From the NCBI RefSeq assembly GCF_001618955.1, contig NZ_LVYV01000004.1:1-64000 (forward strand): 64,000 nucleotides of DNA, written 5' to 3'. The notes beneath the pieces were generated by a model. The model had not been told where the DNA came from. It ran no database searches and saw only the letters and a list, made by a program, of their open reading frames with translations. Positions 9,429 through 20,332 of this stretch are shown here, one piece after another. Every line of letters begins with the position of its first letter. Within the stretch, counting starts at the first letter, position 1. Made by a program: the position numbers and the translations under genes. Source of the stretch: Tardiphaga robiniae (lineage in GTDB: Bacteria; Pseudomonadota; Alphaproteobacteria; Rhizobiales; Xanthobacteraceae).

Positions 9429-10322
9429 TCATCCGACTTCCTTGACCACATCGAGGAAGGCACGCAGTCCCGGCGGCACGTGGCGGTGGCCGGGATAATA
9501 GATGAACAGGCCAGGGATCGTCGGGCACCAGTCGTCAAGCGTGCCAACGAGGCGGCCGCTGTCGAGATGCGCGCGCACGGAATGGATCGGGACATAGGCG
9601 ATGCCGAGCCCGTCGATGGCGGCCTCGATCATCAGCTCGATATTGTCGAGGGTGAGCGCGCCTGGCACGTCGATGGTCATTTCCTGGCCGCGCTTCTCGA
9701 ACTCCCAGCGATACAGCTTTCCGCTCGGCAGGCGCAGACGAATGCAATTGTGGTCCTTAAGGTCATCAGGCGTTCGCGGTGGCTTGCGCGTCTTCAGATA
9801 GGCGGGCGATGCCATGGCGACAAAACGAGTCTCGCCGCCGAAGCGGACCGCGATCATGTCCTGCGGCACCGCTTCGCCAAGCCGGATGCCGGCGTCAAAA
9901 CCTTCGGCGACGATATCGATCAGCCGACCTTCGGTGACCAGGTCCAACGCCATCTCGGGATGTCGTGCGAGGAAGGTCGGCACGACTGACCGCATCAGCA
10001 GGCGAGCAGAGGCCTCGTGCGCGTTGATCCGCAGGGTGCCGCTGGGCCTGCCGCGAAAATCGTCGATCTCCTGCAGGGCCGCGTCGAGGTCGCGCAGCAC
10101 CGGCTGTAGCCGGGCGACGAGCCGTTCACCCGCCTCGGTCGGGGCGACGCTGCGCGTGGTCCGGTTCAGCAGCCGGACGCCGAGATTTTGCTCCAGCACC
10201 CGCATCATGTGGCTGAGCGTCGAAGGCTTGAGGCCGAGTTCGTCGGCGGCCTTGCGAAAACTGCGGTGTGCCGCGATGGCTGCGAGGGCGGTCAGGTCGC
10301 CCAGCGAGGGCTTCTCATTCAT
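9429..10322 (-). CDS. LysR-family transcriptional regulator
   Basis: 297 residues: an N-terminal winged helix-turn-helix (about 5-65; FRKAADELGLKPSTLSHMM) and a C-terminal periplasmic-binding-like effector domain (about 92-295). The RLLNRTTRSVAPTEAGERL segment is typical of the subgroup near CrgA/DmlR. It is divergent from the SDR gene starting at 10434, the usual layout for a LysR protein controlling its neighbour and itself; the effector is unknown. Confidence 0.92.
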   Translation of the reverse strand: MNEKPSLGDLTALAAIAAHRSFRKAADELGLKPSTLSHMMRVLEQNLGVRLLNRTTRSVAPTEAGERLVARLQPVLRDLDAALQEIDDFRGRPSGTLRINAHEASARLLMRSVVPTFLARHPEMALDLVTEGRLIDIVAEGFDAGIRLGEAVPQDMIAVRFGGETRFVAMASPAYLKTRKPPRTPDDLKDHNCIRLRLPSGKLYRWEFEKRGQEMTIDVPGALTLDNIELMIEAAIDGLGIAYVPIHSVRAHLDSGRLVGTLDDWCPTIPGLFIYYPGHRHVPPGLRAFLDVVKEVG

Positions 10323-10433
10323 GGGTTGTTCTCATCAAGTCATCTAAGATTAATGGTATATACCCATGAAATGGGACGTCTACCTTGATCGGGGAGGCCG
10401 TCGCACTGGCGCCCCCAACCCAAGGAGCTTCCC

Positions 10434-11273
10434 ATGACGAATTCCTCCGCCACCTGGTTCATCACCGGCACCTCATCCGGCTTCGGCCGTGCGCTCACCG
10501 AACAACTGCTGGCCCGCGGCGATCGCGTCGCGGCGACGCTGCGCAAGCTCAACGCGCTGGACGATCTGAAGGCGCAATATGGCGACCGGCTCTGGATCGC
10601 CACGCTTGATGTCACCGACACCGCCGCCGTGCGCGGCGTCGTGGACCGCGCTTTTGCCGAGCTCGGCCGCATCGACGTCGTCGTCAACAATGCCGGCTAT
10701 GGGCTGGTGGGCGCCGGCGAAGAAGTCAGCGACGATCAGATCCGGCACCAGATCGATACCAACCTGATCGGCTCGATCCAGGTGATCCGCGCAGCCTTGC
10801 CGCATCTGCGGGCGCAGGGCGGCGGCCGGATCCTGCAGCTGTCGTCGGCTGGCGGGCAGATCGCGTTCCCGGCGCTCGGCCTCTACCATGCCAGCAAATG
10901 GGGCATCGAAGGCTTCGTCGAAGCCGTCGCGCAGGAAGTGGCCCCGTTCAACATCGCGCTGACGCTGGTCGAGCCGGGAGCAACCCAGACCGACTTCGGC
11001 AGCAGCCTCGTCGCCGCGCCGCCGACGCCGGCCTATGACGCGACGCCGGCCGGTGAGATCCGGCGGGCCTTTGCGGCCAATATGTTTCCGGTGGTGGGTG
11101 ACGCCTCGAAAATGGCGCAGGCGATGATCGACTGTGCCGCGCGCAGCCCGGCGCCGCGCCGGCTGGCGCTTGGCAGCGACACCTACACGATGGTTCGCGC
11201 TGCGCTGGTAGAGCGCCTAGCTGCGCTCGATGCCCAGAAAGACATTGCGCTCGCCACCGATGCCGGCGCATGA
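10434..11273 (+). CDS. Short-chain dehydrogenase/reductase (classical SDR)
   Basis: 279 residues. The cofactor motif TGTSSGFG is at about 11-18, NNAGYG lies in the middle, a catalytic Ser is in LQLSSAGG and the catalytic Tyr/Lys are in YHASK. It is an NAD(P)-dependent oxidoreductase of unknown substrate in the cytoplasm. The gene is divergent from the LysR gene 110 bp away and probably under its control. A good ribosome site (AAGGAG) precedes the ATG. Confidence 0.92.
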   Translation: MTNSSATWFITGTSSGFGRALTEQLLARGDRVAATLRKLNALDDLKAQYGDRLWIATLDVTDTAAVRGVVDRAFAELGRIDVVVNNAGYGLVGAGEEVSDDQIRHQIDTNLIGSIQVIRAALPHLRAQGGGRILQLSSAGGQIAFPALGLYHASKWGIEGFVEAVAQEVAPFNIALTLVEPGATQTDFGSSLVAAPPTPAYDATPAGEIRRAFAANMFPVVGDASKMAQAMIDCAARSPAPRRLALGSDTYTMVRAALVERLAALDAQKDIALATDAGA

Positions 11274-12980
<1,707 letters not shown>

Positions 12981-13226
12981 CTATATCAGGCACTATTGCG
13001 GTGCCGCATAGGCATCGCTGCCTAAATTGAGCCCCACAGATCGGCGAAAACGCGCTATTGTTCGCGCGTCACGTGCGCTGTCGGCCATGGATGTCCCGAT
13101 ATGGATTTCCAGGGCCGGACAAACCCGGCGGCGGAGCTTGGCTCCGCGTCGCGTTGTGATGCTCATTTTCGACAATGACCTCGTCACGCGTCGAAGTAAC
13201 ACCCGCAGAAAAGAACGTTGGATACT

Positions 13227-13853
13227 ATGGCCATTGAATGGACGGACGAACGCATTGCGGCTCTCGACACCGCACAACTGAAAAACCTGCGTGAGAACGC
13301 CACACGCCGCGAGGTCACGGCGCTGGTCGAGCTTTGCACCACCGAGCTCGCCAAGCGTAATGCCGACAAGCCACGCAGGATCGGCCAGCCGCGCAGCGAG
13401 GCCAAGCAGTTCGAGCATGACATGTCGGCGGAGCTCGCAACCGTCGGCAAGGCGATGGCCGAGAAATACGATCTCTCCGAAGCGACTGCCAAGGCGAAGT
13501 CCGAAGGCGTGAAGGGCTTCAAGGCGCACAAGCTGCTCGGCTCTGATGGCCATGCCAAGCTCGGCGGCATGCAGCGCGACGGCTCGGTCGCAGTGGATCG
13601 CTACATCTCCTATCGCCGCGGCACGGATATCGCGTCGCTCAGCGTGTTCCTGCTCAAGGATCAGCCGATCGAGACGCATGAGTTTCAGGTCATCGCGCCG
13701 CTGACGATGCTCGACGGCGGCAAGCCGGTGGCTGAAATCCGTCCGACGGCAACGGCGGCGCAGAAGCAGTCGGCCGACGGCGGTCTGTCCTTCAAGGATC
13801 TCGACAGTGCTGCTGCAGCATTCGACAAGGTGCTGGCGAAGATCACTGCCTGA
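13227..13853 (+). CDS. Conserved hypothetical protein, cytoplasmic
   Basis: 208 residues from the ATG (a TTG three codons earlier is the alternative). It has no signal peptide or membrane helix. It starts with a charged helical part (about 1-60), then a middle part with YDLSEATAKAKSEG and FKAHKLLG, and an Ala-rich C-terminus. I do not recognise a domain. It is a single-gene unit with its own strong terminator. Confidence 0.7.
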   Translation: MAIEWTDERIAALDTAQLKNLRENATRREVTALVELCTTELAKRNADKPRRIGQPRSEAKQFEHDMSAELATVGKAMAEKYDLSEATAKAKSEGVKGFKAHKLLGSDGHAKLGGMQRDGSVAVDRYISYRRGTDIASLSVFLLKDQPIETHEFQVIAPLTMLDGGKPVAEIRPTATAAQKQSADGGLSFKDLDSAAAAFDKVLAKITA

Positions 13854-13874
13854 TATTTGCCGGTTTACGTTTTG

Positions 13875-13910
13875 AATGCGGCGCGCGATCATCGCGCGCC
13901 GCATTTTTTT
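13875..13910 (+). terminator. Rho-independent terminator
   Basis: AATGCGGCGCGCGAT / ATCGCGCGCCGCATT forms a very strong stem with a tiny loop and is followed by TTTTTT. It ends the 13227-13853 gene and insulates the downstream oxidoreductase. Confidence 0.92.
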
Positions 13911-13940
13911 GCGATCAAGAAAGAGAAACGGAGAAGTCCC

Positions 13941-14963
13941 ATGTCAGCAGCCAAACGCGTCGTTCTCGCATCGCGCCCGCACGGTGAGCCCGGCCCATCG
14001 AATTTCCGTGTCGAGGATTATGTGGTGCCGACGCCGGGTGAGGGCGAAGTGCTGCTGCGCACGATCTGGCTGTCGCTCGATCCCTATATGCGCGGGCGCA
14101 TGAATGACGGCCCGTCCTATGCCGCGCCGGTGCCGGTGGATGGTGTGATGGAAGGCGGCACCGTGTGCGAGGTGATCGCCTCGAACAATCCGGGTTTTGC
14201 CAAGGGCGATATCGTGCTGGCCCATGCCGGCTGGCAGACCCATGCGATTTCGGACGGCAAGGGCTTGCGCAAGCTCGATCCGAAGCTCGCGCCGATCTCG
14301 ACCGCCGTCGGCATTCTCGGCATGCCGGGCATGACCGCCTATACCGGCCTGCTTGCCATTGGAAATCCGCAGGCCGGTGAGACCGTGGTCGTGGCCGCGG
14401 CCTCGGGCGCGGTCGGCTCTGCGGTCGGCCAGATCGCGAAGATCAAGGGCGCACGTGCGATCGGCATCGCCGGCGGTGCCGACAAGTGCCGTTATGTGAA
14501 GGAAGAGCTTGGCTTCGACGAATGCCTCGATCATCGCGATCCGGATTTTCCGGCGAAGCTGAAGGCCGCGTGCCCTAACGGCATCGATGTGTATTTCGAG
14601 AATGTCGGCGGCGCTGTGTTTGAAGCGGTGTTTCCACTGCTGAATTTCTTCGCGCGCATTCCCGTGTGTGGACTGATCGCGCAGTACAACGATACGACGT
14701 CGGAGGCGCCGAAATGGGCCGGCGCGATGATGCGCAACGTCCTCACCAAGCGTCTCAACTTCCGCGGATTCATCGTGCGCGACTTCGCGTCGATGCATGG
14801 CGATTTCCTGCGCGACATGTCGCAATGGGTGCGCGAGGGCAAGGTGAAGTACAAGGAGCACGTGACCGAGGGTCTCGACAACGCGCCGACGGCGTTCATG
14901 GGACTGCTGAAGGGCGCGAATTTCGGCAAGCAGTTGGTGCGTGTCGGCGCAGACAAGGCGTAA
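13941..14963 (+). CDS. NADP-dependent medium-chain oxidoreductase (leukotriene B4 12-hydroxydehydrogenase/CurA-like)
   Basis: 340 residues. Zinc-free MDR family member that reduces C=C bonds of enones or aldehydes with NADPH. The N-terminal GroES-like part contains LDPYMRGRM, diagnostic of the PTGR/CurA branch; the Rossmann fold has AASGAVGSAVGQIAK; FENVGG and the C-terminal GKQLVRVG also fit. ATG preceded by AGAAAC-GGAGAAG. The physiological substrate is unknown. Confidence 0.92.
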   Translation: MSAAKRVVLASRPHGEPGPSNFRVEDYVVPTPGEGEVLLRTIWLSLDPYMRGRMNDGPSYAAPVPVDGVMEGGTVCEVIASNNPGFAKGDIVLAHAGWQTHAISDGKGLRKLDPKLAPISTAVGILGMPGMTAYTGLLAIGNPQAGETVVVAAASGAVGSAVGQIAKIKGARAIGIAGGADKCRYVKEELGFDECLDHRDPDFPAKLKAACPNGIDVYFENVGGAVFEAVFPLLNFFARIPVCGLIAQYNDTTSEAPKWAGAMMRNVLTKRLNFRGFIVRDFASMHGDFLRDMSQWVREGKVKYKEHVTEGLDNAPTAFMGLLKGANFGKQLVRVGADKA

Positions 14964-14985
14964 GGCGGATACGCCTTCAAGGCTG

Positions 14986-15023
14986 TCATCACTGCGGGCG
15001 CGCTGTGCCATCCGCAGTGATGA
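14986..15023. terminator. Inverted repeat between convergent genes, probable bidirectional terminator
   Basis: TCATCACTGCGG / CCGCAGTGATGA is a perfect 12-bp inverted repeat with a 14-nt loop between the oxidoreductase (+) and phosphodiesterase (-) genes. It overlaps the 3' end of the latter. There is no long T tract, so termination strength is uncertain. Confidence 0.5.
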
Positions 15024-15840
15024 CGCTGAACAGATCGATGTCGGTCTGGCCCGGCGCGCGGCTGTGATGAACTTTAAAGCTGTCGGGCTGGAAACTGTAT
15101 TCTACGAGCCCGACTTCCTTGACGCCAATCGTCGCCTGCTTGTCCTCCGGACGAATGATGAAACTGCTCGAGGGCGCCCAGATGTGCCTGACGCCGCGCC
15201 ATGTGTAGTCGCGCCGCTGGTGCACATGGCCGCAGGCGACAAGCCGCAGATCGACGCGATCAAGCAGATCAATGAGACGGCGGCGCGCCGGCATCGGGAC
15301 ATAGCGGATCGACGTCGCGGCCAGTTCCGGATCGTCTGGGGCATTCAGAAATAGCGGCTTGTGGATGAACAGCGCGAGCGGTCGTCCGTTCAGGCCCGCC
15401 AGTTGCGAGGCAAGCCAGTCGAACTGCTCCTCTTCGCAAGCGAGCCCGCTATTCATGATCAGCGAGTTCAGACCGATGAAACACCAGCCGGCCGCGTTGA
15501 AGCGCCAGTGGTCGTGTCCAAAGACCGAGACAAATGCCTGCCGGTTCTGCTCGGAAATCAGTTGGGCCGGCGGCGGGGCGACCAGAGTCGGATTGTCGCC
15601 GATGTCGTGATTGCCCGGCAGATAGCGGCAGGCGATGGGAAGGGCGTCATGCAGTGATCTGGCGAAGGCCAGGTCATCGGGCCGGCCTGGGCCGTCGAAG
15701 GCGAGGTCGCCGCTATTGATGACGAGGTCAGGCTTTGCCGCGTCGATGAACGCGCAGACGCGCTGGAAATTTGCGACGAATTGCGGAAAGTCAGCGCTGA
15801 GATGCGTATCGGTGATCTGGATCAAGCGGAATTCGGACAT
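14989..15840 (-). CDS. Calcineurin-like metallophosphoesterase, CpdA-type cyclic-nucleotide phosphodiesterase
   Basis: 283 residues with the complete metal-binding set in order: DTH (residue about 11), GDLAFDG, GNHD, FIHKPLF and CGHVHQ. This matches the class III cyclic-nucleotide phosphodiesterase family (CpdA/Icc). Known members hydrolyse cAMP or other phosphodiesters in the cytoplasm. No signal peptide. Whether cAMP is the real substrate cannot be decided here. Confidence 0.88.
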   Translation of the reverse strand: MSEFRLIQITDTHLSADFPQFVANFQRVCAFIDAAKPDLVINSGDLAFDGPGRPDDLAFARSLHDALPIACRYLPGNHDIGDNPTLVAPPPAQLISEQNRQAFVSVFGHDHWRFNAAGWCFIGLNSLIMNSGLACEEEQFDWLASQLAGLNGRPLALFIHKPLFLNAPDDPELAATSIRYVPMPARRRLIDLLDRVDLRLVACGHVHQRRDYTWRGVRHIWAPSSSFIIRPEDKQATIGVKEVGLVEYSFQPDSFKVHHSRAPGQTDIDLFSVITADGTARPQ

Positions 15841-15910
15841 GGCGGGAACTCCTCTGGTGGGGAGTGTAGCCGTCCCGGATGTCAGCCAGATGGCTCGCGC
15901 GACCGAAAGG

Positions 15911-16552
15911 TTAGATCACGCGATATCTGATTGCATAGCCGTCGTTGGCGCGGGGCGTCTTGCCTGCACTGGCTGGGGCGCTCACTTGATCGACCAGATG
16001 CCATGGGCTGAATTCGGCCGAGTGGCTCGGGCTTGCGGCGAGCCGCAGCTTGAAGATCAGCGGCGCTTCGCCGGGCACATTCACGATCATCACACGCTGC
16101 GCGGTGCGAAATTTCAGCGCCACCGTGCCCTTGAGAACGCTCTCGCCTTTATTCGTAAAGGTCGGGCCTTCGCTGATGGCGGCGAGCGCCTGATTGCGGT
16201 CGGTGTGGAGTTCGATCTGCGTGGCCTCCGCGTTGATCTTGGCTGCGACAGCATCGGGCAGGCGGATTTCGAATTCGACCGCGGGGCGAGTCGGGTTGAT
16301 GCCGAGATAGCCCAGCGCCGTGTGGCGCATGTCGGTGACGGCGAAGGCCAGCAGGCCGAGCACCGCCAGCGTGGCGACGCCATGCCGGACCACGTCATGG
16401 ACCGAGCGATAGCGGGCGCTGAAATAGAGGTTCAGCAGGATGGCCACGGCAAGTGCCGCGGCGGCGCCGGCCAGCGTGGACATCATGAGGCCGGCCCAGC
16501 TGTCAGGGTCGCCGGGCGTCAGCATCGCAAAGAGAGCGTCGAGATAGGCCAT
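15911..16552 (-). CDS. Membrane-anchored protein of unknown function
   Basis: 213 residues from the ATG at 16552 (the frame is open further upstream, but the extension is Arg/Pro-rich and unlikely to be coding). Two N-terminal hydrophobic segments (STLAGAAAALAVAILLNLY and VATLAVLGLLAFAV) are followed by an extracytoplasmic beta-rich region of about 130 residues. I recognise no family. It is adjacent to, and on the same strand as, the phosphodiesterase gene. Confidence 0.68.
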   Translation of the reverse strand: MAYLDALFAMLTPGDPDSWAGLMMSTLAGAAAALAVAILLNLYFSARYRSVHDVVRHGVATLAVLGLLAFAVTDMRHTALGYLGINPTRPAVEFEIRLPDAVAAKINAEATQIELHTDRNQALAAISEGPTFTNKGESVLKGTVALKFRTAQRVMIVNVPGEAPLIFKLRLAASPSHSAEFSPWHLVDQVSAPASAGKTPRANDGYAIRYRVI

Positions 16553-16632
16553 GGCAGGGCACTCGGGCAGAGCTCTTGAGGGGGCGCGCCGCCGGGCAGC
16601 GCCTGCAAATGGGTGTCGAGGGCCGCCCAGCC

Positions 16633-16699
16633 GGTTCAATGGAACCCGAAACGGAACCTGCATGGAACCGATATGGAACTCTTGGGCTGGTTAATCGTC
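16633..16699 (+). promoter_or_regulatory. Iterated GGAAC boxes with EcfG-like promoter
   Basis: Four GGAAC boxes start at 16641, 16653, 16664 and 16675, spaced 11-12 bp and so on one face of the helix. The first also forms an inverted repeat GGTTC-AATG-GAACC (16633-16646). The last box is followed by N16 and CGTC (16696-16699), close to the alphaproteobacterial general-stress sigma EcfG consensus GGAAC-N16/17-CGTT. The downstream gene starts at 16775. Confidence 0.45.
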
Positions 16700-16774
16700 A
16701 TGTTCTAAGGGGCGGGTCTGTAGCGCGAGCGGGGTGCCGCGCGGCTCTGAATTCCCCGGGCTGAGGAAATTTCA

Positions 16775-17125
16775 ATGTCGATTCAATGGGTTTTGTTGCC
16801 GGTCTTCGTACTGGTGGCGATTACGCTGGGTATGTTCTTCTGGACCGGCCGGCGCGGTGGCCTGCTGAGCCGCAACGACGCCGGTGACCTGCCGAATACC
16901 GCTCCGCAGCTCGACCTGCTGTTCTACGCGCTGATCGCCATCGGCCTGCCGCTGCGCAAGATCGATCTGGTGCTGGTCTGCCTGTCCTGGATCTTCGTCA
17001 TCGCCCGCTTTGTGAGCGCCGGATTCATTGCCGGCAGCCGGGGATCGCAGGCCTGGCTCGCCAGCGCGCTTGTGTTGTTGGCGATGTGGTTCTACTTCGC
17101 GCTACGGATGCTTCTCCTGATCTGA
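16775..17125 (+). CDS. Divergent MAPEG-family membrane protein
   Basis: 116 residues with about four membrane helices. The middle (QLDLLFYALIAIGLP followed by DLVLVCLSWIFVIARFV) resembles the FYALV...LAWLFVVSRLVH pattern of the MAPEG family (membrane glutathione/eicosanoid-type proteins). The usual Asn/Glu and Arg/His residues are only partly kept, so the assignment is tentative. The EcfG-like site upstream suggests stress control. It ends 40 bp before the rsmB-like gene. Confidence 0.6.
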   Translation: MSIQWVLLPVFVLVAITLGMFFWTGRRGGLLSRNDAGDLPNTAPQLDLLFYALIAIGLPLRKIDLVLVCLSWIFVIARFVSAGFIAGSRGSQAWLASALVLLAMWFYFALRMLLLI

Positions 17126-17165
17126 TCGGGAGCGGCGTCGCGCCTCTCTCCGTCGAAAGATTGCC

Positions 17166-18470
17166 ATGACTCCCGCCGCACGCCTCTCCGCCGCGATCGA
17201 AGTGATCGAGGCTATCGACACCCAGCGTGTCCCCGCCGCCAAGGCGCTGAAGGAATGGGGCACCGCGCACCGCTTCGCCGGTTCCGGCGACCGGGCCGGA
17301 ATTTCCGGGCTGGTCTGGGATGTGCTGCGGCGGCGCGCCTCCAGCGCCTGGATCATGGACGACGATACGTCGCGGGCGCGGCTGCTCGGCATGCTCAAGG
17401 CCGAGCGCAGGATGGATGTCGATACGATTGCCGCGCTCTGTGACGGCAGCGGTTTTGCGCCGGAGCCGCTGTCTGACTCGGAGCGCTCGGCGCTGGCGTC
17501 GCGCACGGTGGCGGATGCACCGGCGCATATCGCCGGCGATTATCCGGAATGGCTCGATGGTCAGCTGGCCGATGTATTTGGCGATGATCGCGTGGCGGAA
17601 GCCACCGCCATGGCCAGCCGCGCGCCGCTGGATCTGCGCGTCAATACGCTGAAGGCCAAGCGCGACAAGGTGCTGGGCTCGCTGCGCCATCTTGGCGCCA
17701 CCGAGACGCCGTGGTCGCCTCTGGGGCTGCGGATCGATCTCGGCGCCGACGCGCGCAACCCCGGCATCCATGCCGAGGAGGATTTCATCAAGGGCGGCAT
17801 CGAAGTGCAGGACGAGGGCTCGCAGCTTGCGGCGCTGCTGTCCGGCGCCAAGCCGGGCGAACAGGTGATCGACCTCTGCGCGGGCGCCGGCGGCAAGACG
17901 CTGGCACTGGCGGCGATGATGCAGGGCAAGGGCCGGCTGATCGCTACCGACGCCGACAAGCGGCAGCTGGCACCGATCCACGAGCGCCTATCACGCGCCG
18001 GCATCCACAATGCCGATATCCGCACCCCGAAGGGCCCGGATGATACGCTGAGCGACATTCACAACTCCGCGGACCTCGTGCTGATCGACGCGCCATGCAC
18101 CGGCACCGGCACCTGGCGCCGCAATCCCGACGCCAAATGGCGGATGCGGCCGGGCGCCCTCGAGGTCCGGATCAAGGACCAGGCCGAGGTCCTCGACCGT
18201 GCGGTGGCGCTGGTGAAGCCGGGTGGCCGGATCGCCTATGTGACCTGTTCGGTGCTTCCCCAGGAAAACCGCGACCAGATCCGCGCCTTTACCGCCCGCC
18301 AGCCTGAGTTTTCGGTGGTCCCGCCGGAGCAGGTGATGTCGGTGCTGTGGGACAAGGCCGAGGATTTCGCGGCGGCGACGTATCAGAGTCCCGAAGGCGT
18401 GCTGATGACCCCGCGGCGGACCGGAACGGATGGGTTTTTTGTGTCGGTGATGACACGCAAAAAGGCATAG
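17166..18470 (+). CDS. RsmB/NOL1/NOP2-family RNA (cytosine-5) methyltransferase
   Basis: 434 residues. Transfers methyl from SAM to C5 of a cytosine in rRNA (16S C967 in the RsmB archetype). SAM motif I is IDLCAGAGGKTLALA; motif IV DAPCTGTGTWRRNP holds one conserved Cys; motif VI VTCSVLPQEN holds the catalytic Cys. The N-terminal 150 residues are NusB-like but degenerate. It sits between guaB and guaA, an arrangement common in Bradyrhizobium relatives. The exact target cytosine is inferred only. Confidence 0.9.
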   Translation: MTPAARLSAAIEVIEAIDTQRVPAAKALKEWGTAHRFAGSGDRAGISGLVWDVLRRRASSAWIMDDDTSRARLLGMLKAERRMDVDTIAALCDGSGFAPEPLSDSERSALASRTVADAPAHIAGDYPEWLDGQLADVFGDDRVAEATAMASRAPLDLRVNTLKAKRDKVLGSLRHLGATETPWSPLGLRIDLGADARNPGIHAEEDFIKGGIEVQDEGSQLAALLSGAKPGEQVIDLCAGAGGKTLALAAMMQGKGRLIATDADKRQLAPIHERLSRAGIHNADIRTPKGPDDTLSDIHNSADLVLIDAPCTGTGTWRRNPDAKWRMRPGALEVRIKDQAEVLDRAVALVKPGGRIAYVTCSVLPQENRDQIRAFTARQPEFSVVPPEQVMSVLWDKAEDFAAATYQSPEGVLMTPRRTGTDGFFVSVMTRKKA

Positions 18471-18534
18471 TTTTCGGCAGGACAATGCGAATTCCGGCAT
18501 TGCGAGGCCGGCATGAGTCGCGTAATTCCTCGCT

Positions 18535-20142
18535 ATGACAGCCCCCAGCAAAACATCCGTTTCGCCCGCCGATCCGTCACCCCATGTGGCCGCGGCGCAT
18601 GACAAGATTCTGATCGTCGATTTCGGCTCCCAGGTGACGCAGCTGATTGCGCGGCGCGTCCGTGAGGAGGGCGTCTATTCGGAAATCGTGCCGTTCAACA
18701 AGGCGGAGGCTGCCTTCGCCGAGATGAAGCCGAAGGCCGTGATCCTGTCCGGTGGTCCGGCCTCGGTGCTCGACGACAACGCGCCGTCCGCGCCGCTGTC
18801 GATCCTCACCGCCGGCGTTCCCGTGCTCGGCATCTGCTACGGCGAACAGACCATGGCGCAGCAGCTCGGTGGCACCGTCGAAGCTGGCCATCACCGCGAA
18901 TTCGGCCGCGCCGCCATCGAGATCACCGACACCTGCGCGCTGTTCGACGGTGTGTGGGAAGTGGGTGGCAAATACGACGTCTGGATGAGCCATGGCGACC
19001 GCGTCACCAAGATGCCGGACGGGTTTCGCGCTGTCGCCAAGGCGCCGGGCTCGCCGATCTCGATCATCGCCGACGATATCAGAAAATTCTATGCGATGCA
19101 GTTCCACCCCGAAGTAGCGCATACGCCCGACGGTGCAAAACTGATCCGCAACTTCGTGCGCAACATCGCCGGCTTCGCCGGCGACTGGACCATGCGCGCG
19201 TTTCGCGAGGAAGCGATCGAGAAGATCCGCGCGCAGGTCGGCAAGGGCAAGGTGATCTGCGGTCTCTCCGGCGGCGTCGACTCCGCGGTGGCTGCGGTAT
19301 TGATCCACGAGGCGATCGGCGATCAGCTCACTTGCGTGTTCGTCGATCACGGCATGCTGCGCAAGGACGAGGCCAAGACCGTCGTCGACCTGTTCCGGCA
19401 CCACTACAATATCCCGCTGGTGCATGTGGATGCGTCCAAGACTTTCTTGGGCGAGCTCGAAGGCGTCACCGATCCCGAAGTGAAGCGCAAGACCATCGGC
19501 CGTCTGTTCATCGACGTGTTCGATGCCGAGGCCAAGAAGATCGGCGGCGCGGATTTCCTGGCGCAGGGCACGCTGTATCCCGACGTGATCGAGAGCGTAT
19601 CGTTCACCGGCGGACCTTCAGTCACCATCAAGTCGCACCACAATGTCGGCGGCTTGCCCGCGCGCATGAACATGAAGCTGGTCGAGCCGCTGCGCGAACT
19701 GTTCAAGGACGAAGTGCGCGATCTCGGACGCGAACTCGGCCTGCCGGACATCTTCGTCGGCCGTCATCCGTTCCCGGGCCCCGGCCTCGCCATCCGCTGC
19801 CCCGGCGAGATCACCCGCGAGAAGCTCGACATCCTGCGTGAAGCGGATGCGGTCTATATCGACCAGATCCGCAAGGCCGATCTCTACGACACCATCTGGC
19901 AGGCCTTTGCCGTGCTGCTGCCGGTGAAGACAGTCGGTGTGATGGGCGATGGCCGCACCTACGAGTATGTCGTTGGCCTGCGCGCGGTGACCTCGACGGA
20001 CGGCATGACCGCCGACTTCTATGCCTTCGACATGAAATTCCTCGGCGAGACCGCAACGCGGATCATCAACGAGGTGAAGGGCGTCAATCGTGTGGTGTAT
20101 GACATCACCAGCAAGCCGCCGGGCACGATCGAGTGGGAGTGA
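18535..20142 (+). CDS. guaA: GMP synthase (glutamine-hydrolysing)
   Basis: 535 residues. Converts XMP to GMP with ATP and glutamine. The N-terminal class I glutamine amidotransferase domain (about 23-220) has the nucleophile motif GICYGEQ and MQFHPE. The ATP-pyrophosphatase domain has the P-loop [10 protein letters not shown] (about 245). The C-terminal dimerisation domain ends KPPGTIEWE, the canonical terminus. The N-terminal 20 residues are a Ser/Pro-rich extension. Confidence 0.97.
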   Translation: MTAPSKTSVSPADPSPHVAAAHDKILIVDFGSQVTQLIARRVREEGVYSEIVPFNKAEAAFAEMKPKAVILSGGPASVLDDNAPSAPLSILTAGVPVLGICYGEQTMAQQLGGTVEAGHHREFGRAAIEITDTCALFDGVWEVGGKYDVWMSHGDRVTKMPDGFRAVAKAPGSPISIIADDIRKFYAMQFHPEVAHTPDGAKLIRNFVRNIAGFAGDWTMRAFREEAIEKIRAQVGKGKVICGLSGGVDSAVAAVLIHEAIGDQLTCVFVDHGMLRKDEAKTVVDLFRHHYNIPLVHVDASKTFLGELEGVTDPEVKRKTIGRLFIDVFDAEAKKIGGADFLAQGTLYPDVIESVSFTGGPSVTIKSHHNVGGLPARMNMKLVEPLRELFKDEVRDLGRELGLPDIFVGRHPFPGPGLAIRCPGEITREKLDILREADAVYIDQIRKADLYDTIWQAFAVLLPVKTVGVMGDGRTYEYVVGLRAVTSTDGMTADFYAFDMKFLGETATRIINEVKGVNRVVYDITSKPPGTIEWE

Positions 20143-20172
20143 GGGATACAATCGGCGGCGTTAGCGTAGTTT

Positions 20173-20193
20173 CGGCGGCGATTTTCGCCGCCG
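20173..20193 (+). terminator. Hairpin after guaA, possible terminator
   Basis: CGGCGGCGA / TCGCCGCCG is a perfect 9-bp stem with a TTT loop, 30 bp after the guaA stop. No T tract follows, so it may act as a 3' end stabiliser or a Rho-assisted terminator. Confidence 0.35.
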
Positions 20194-20332
20194 TGCTGCT
20201 GCTCTGTCGATCCCTTCGTCACTGGCTCGGAGGCTCTTCTATGTCCGCGTTCTCGGGTAGCTCGCAGAACCGATCTGCGCGCAATCCGCGGAGTATGTAA
20301 AGTTCGAGGGCGGGACGAAGATGTTCGTCTCG

